Part shown: positions 5,487 through 5,956 of the stretch, piece by piece
Layout: every line of letters begins with the position of its first letter
How positions within the stretch are numbered: position 1 is the stretch's first letter
Assembly (NCBI GenBank): GCA_037147155.1
Contig: JBAWVR010000051.1
Location: 1 to 5,956 of the forward strand
Reading direction: 5' to 3'
DNA: 5,956 nucleotides
DNA from: JBAWVR01 sp037147155
Lineage (GTDB): Bacteria; Patescibacteriota; Minisyncoccia; Phycocordibacterales; GWA1-40-21
The notes under the pieces: model-generated
The model's input: only the letters and a program-made list of their open reading frames with translations
What the model was told of the DNA's origin: nothing
The model's database searches: none
Position numbers and translations under genes: made by a program

Positions 5487-5831
5487 ATGACAAGAGTCAA
5501 AAGAGCTACAACTGCTCTCAAATCAAGAAAGAATACATTGAAAATGGTCAAAGGCTATCGCTTTGATCGTTCAACCAAAGAGCGTTCTGCTCTCACCGCT
5601 ATCGCTCACGCTGGCGCCAACGCTTTCCGTGACCGTCGCGACAAAAAGGGTGAATACCGCCGTCTTTGGAACGTTCGTTTGAACGCTGCTCTCCGTCCAC
5701 TTGGCTTCTCATACAGCAAGTTCATTGGAGCTTTGAAGAAGAAAGGAATTGTTTTGGACCGTAAGGTTCTCTCACAGATGGCTGCTGAGAATTCCTCTAC
5801 TTTCGAAAGACTAGTAAATCAAGTTAAATAA
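5487..5831 (+). CDS. rplT: 50S ribosomal protein L20
   Basis: L20 binds 23S rRNA early in large-subunit assembly and in many bacteria represses its own operon. The 114-aa length is typical. The basic N-terminal arm (MTRVKRATTALKSRKNTLK) leads to the KGYRFDRS turn, then RDRRDKKGEYRRLW, RLNAALRPLG and the FSYSKFIGALKKKGI segment, all close to the family pattern. The ATG start has no SD; the 28-nt gap after rpmI is AT-rich. It ends in TAATAA, two stops in a row, and an intrinsic terminator begins at once, closing the operon. An L20-binding regulatory site is not obvious in the short leader or gaps. Confidence 0.97.
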   Translation: MTRVKRATTALKSRKNTLKMVKGYRFDRSTKERSALTAIAHAGANAFRDRRDKKGEYRRLWNVRLNAALRPLGFSYSKFIGALKKKGIVLDRKVLSQMAAENSSTFERLVNQVK

Positions 5832-5833
5832 TA

Positions 5834-5859
5834 AAAAAACCGCCCCAGGGCGGTTTTTT
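5834..5859 (+). terminator. Intrinsic terminator of the infC-rpmI-rplT operon
   Basis: CCGCCC pairs with GGGCGG around a tight loop, flanked by a run of A's and followed by six T's, beginning just after the rplT stop. The A-run facing the T-run would let it work on the other strand as well. Confidence 0.92.
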
Positions 5860-5956
5860 ATTAAACTAATTATGCAATAGTAAATAGTCTAAAACGAGAA
5901 CTTAAATCATAATATTCCTCGCAGCTTGCTGCGAGCGTCCGAACGCTAAGTGGTGT
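5860..5956. other. Gene-free end of window with two adjoining hairpins
   Basis: No coding signal is seen. AT-rich sequence leads into CTCGCAGC paired with GCTGCGAG (5918-5935, 2-nt spacer) and then AGCGT paired with ACGCT (5934-5947), the two overlapping by two bases. No T-run follows on either strand within the window. They could belong to the 3' end of a minus-strand gene further right, to a leader, or to an interspersed repeat. Confidence 0.4.

Overview
The window most resembles a fragment of a small-genome uncultured bacterium, probably of the Patescibacteria (CPR) type. The grounds are the compact infC-rpmI-rplT cluster with no Shine-Dalgarno sites and a UUG-initiated infC, the IF-3 version (AKIMDFGKY with no cysteine at the usual position, lysine-rich linker), short L35 and L20 proteins, and two large neighbouring proteins that I cannot assign to a known family. 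The lineage call is an inference from protein style, not a search result.

Layout: positions 1-4464 hold two separate minus-strand transcription units. The right-hand unit (3149-4339, 396 aa) has a near-perfect promoter (TTGACA-16-TATAAT with an extended TG), a leader of about 90 nt with a stem-loop, a good SD site, and three hairpins in a row after its stop codon. The last of these hairpins runs into a T-tract that directly abuts the -35 box of the next unit. That unit (106-2886, 926 aa) has its own promoter candidates, a leader hairpin, an SD-like site and a terminator at 59-90.

Both minus-strand proteins are built alike: a distinct N-terminal globular domain, a long Pro/Ala/Ser/charged linker that looks disordered, and then copies of one helix-rich module ending in a wing-like strand pair and an L-T-x-K-G-x-x-L-L type helix. 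I count four copies in the large protein and one in the small one. The small protein adds a C-terminal coiled coil, and its N-terminus resembles an HPr fold without the phosphorylatable histidine. No signal peptide or membrane span is evident in either, so both are probably cytosolic. This pair is the candidate undescribed system here, perhaps a DNA-binding or scaffold pair; function is unproven.

Positions 4657-5859 hold a divergent plus-strand operon: a strong promoter, infC (IF-3), rpmI (L35), rplT (L20) and a clean intrinsic terminator. Both gaps between genes are 28 nt. The last 97 bases contain no gene, only two adjoining small hairpins at the window edge. There is no CRISPR array, tRNA, rRNA or insertion sequence in the window.
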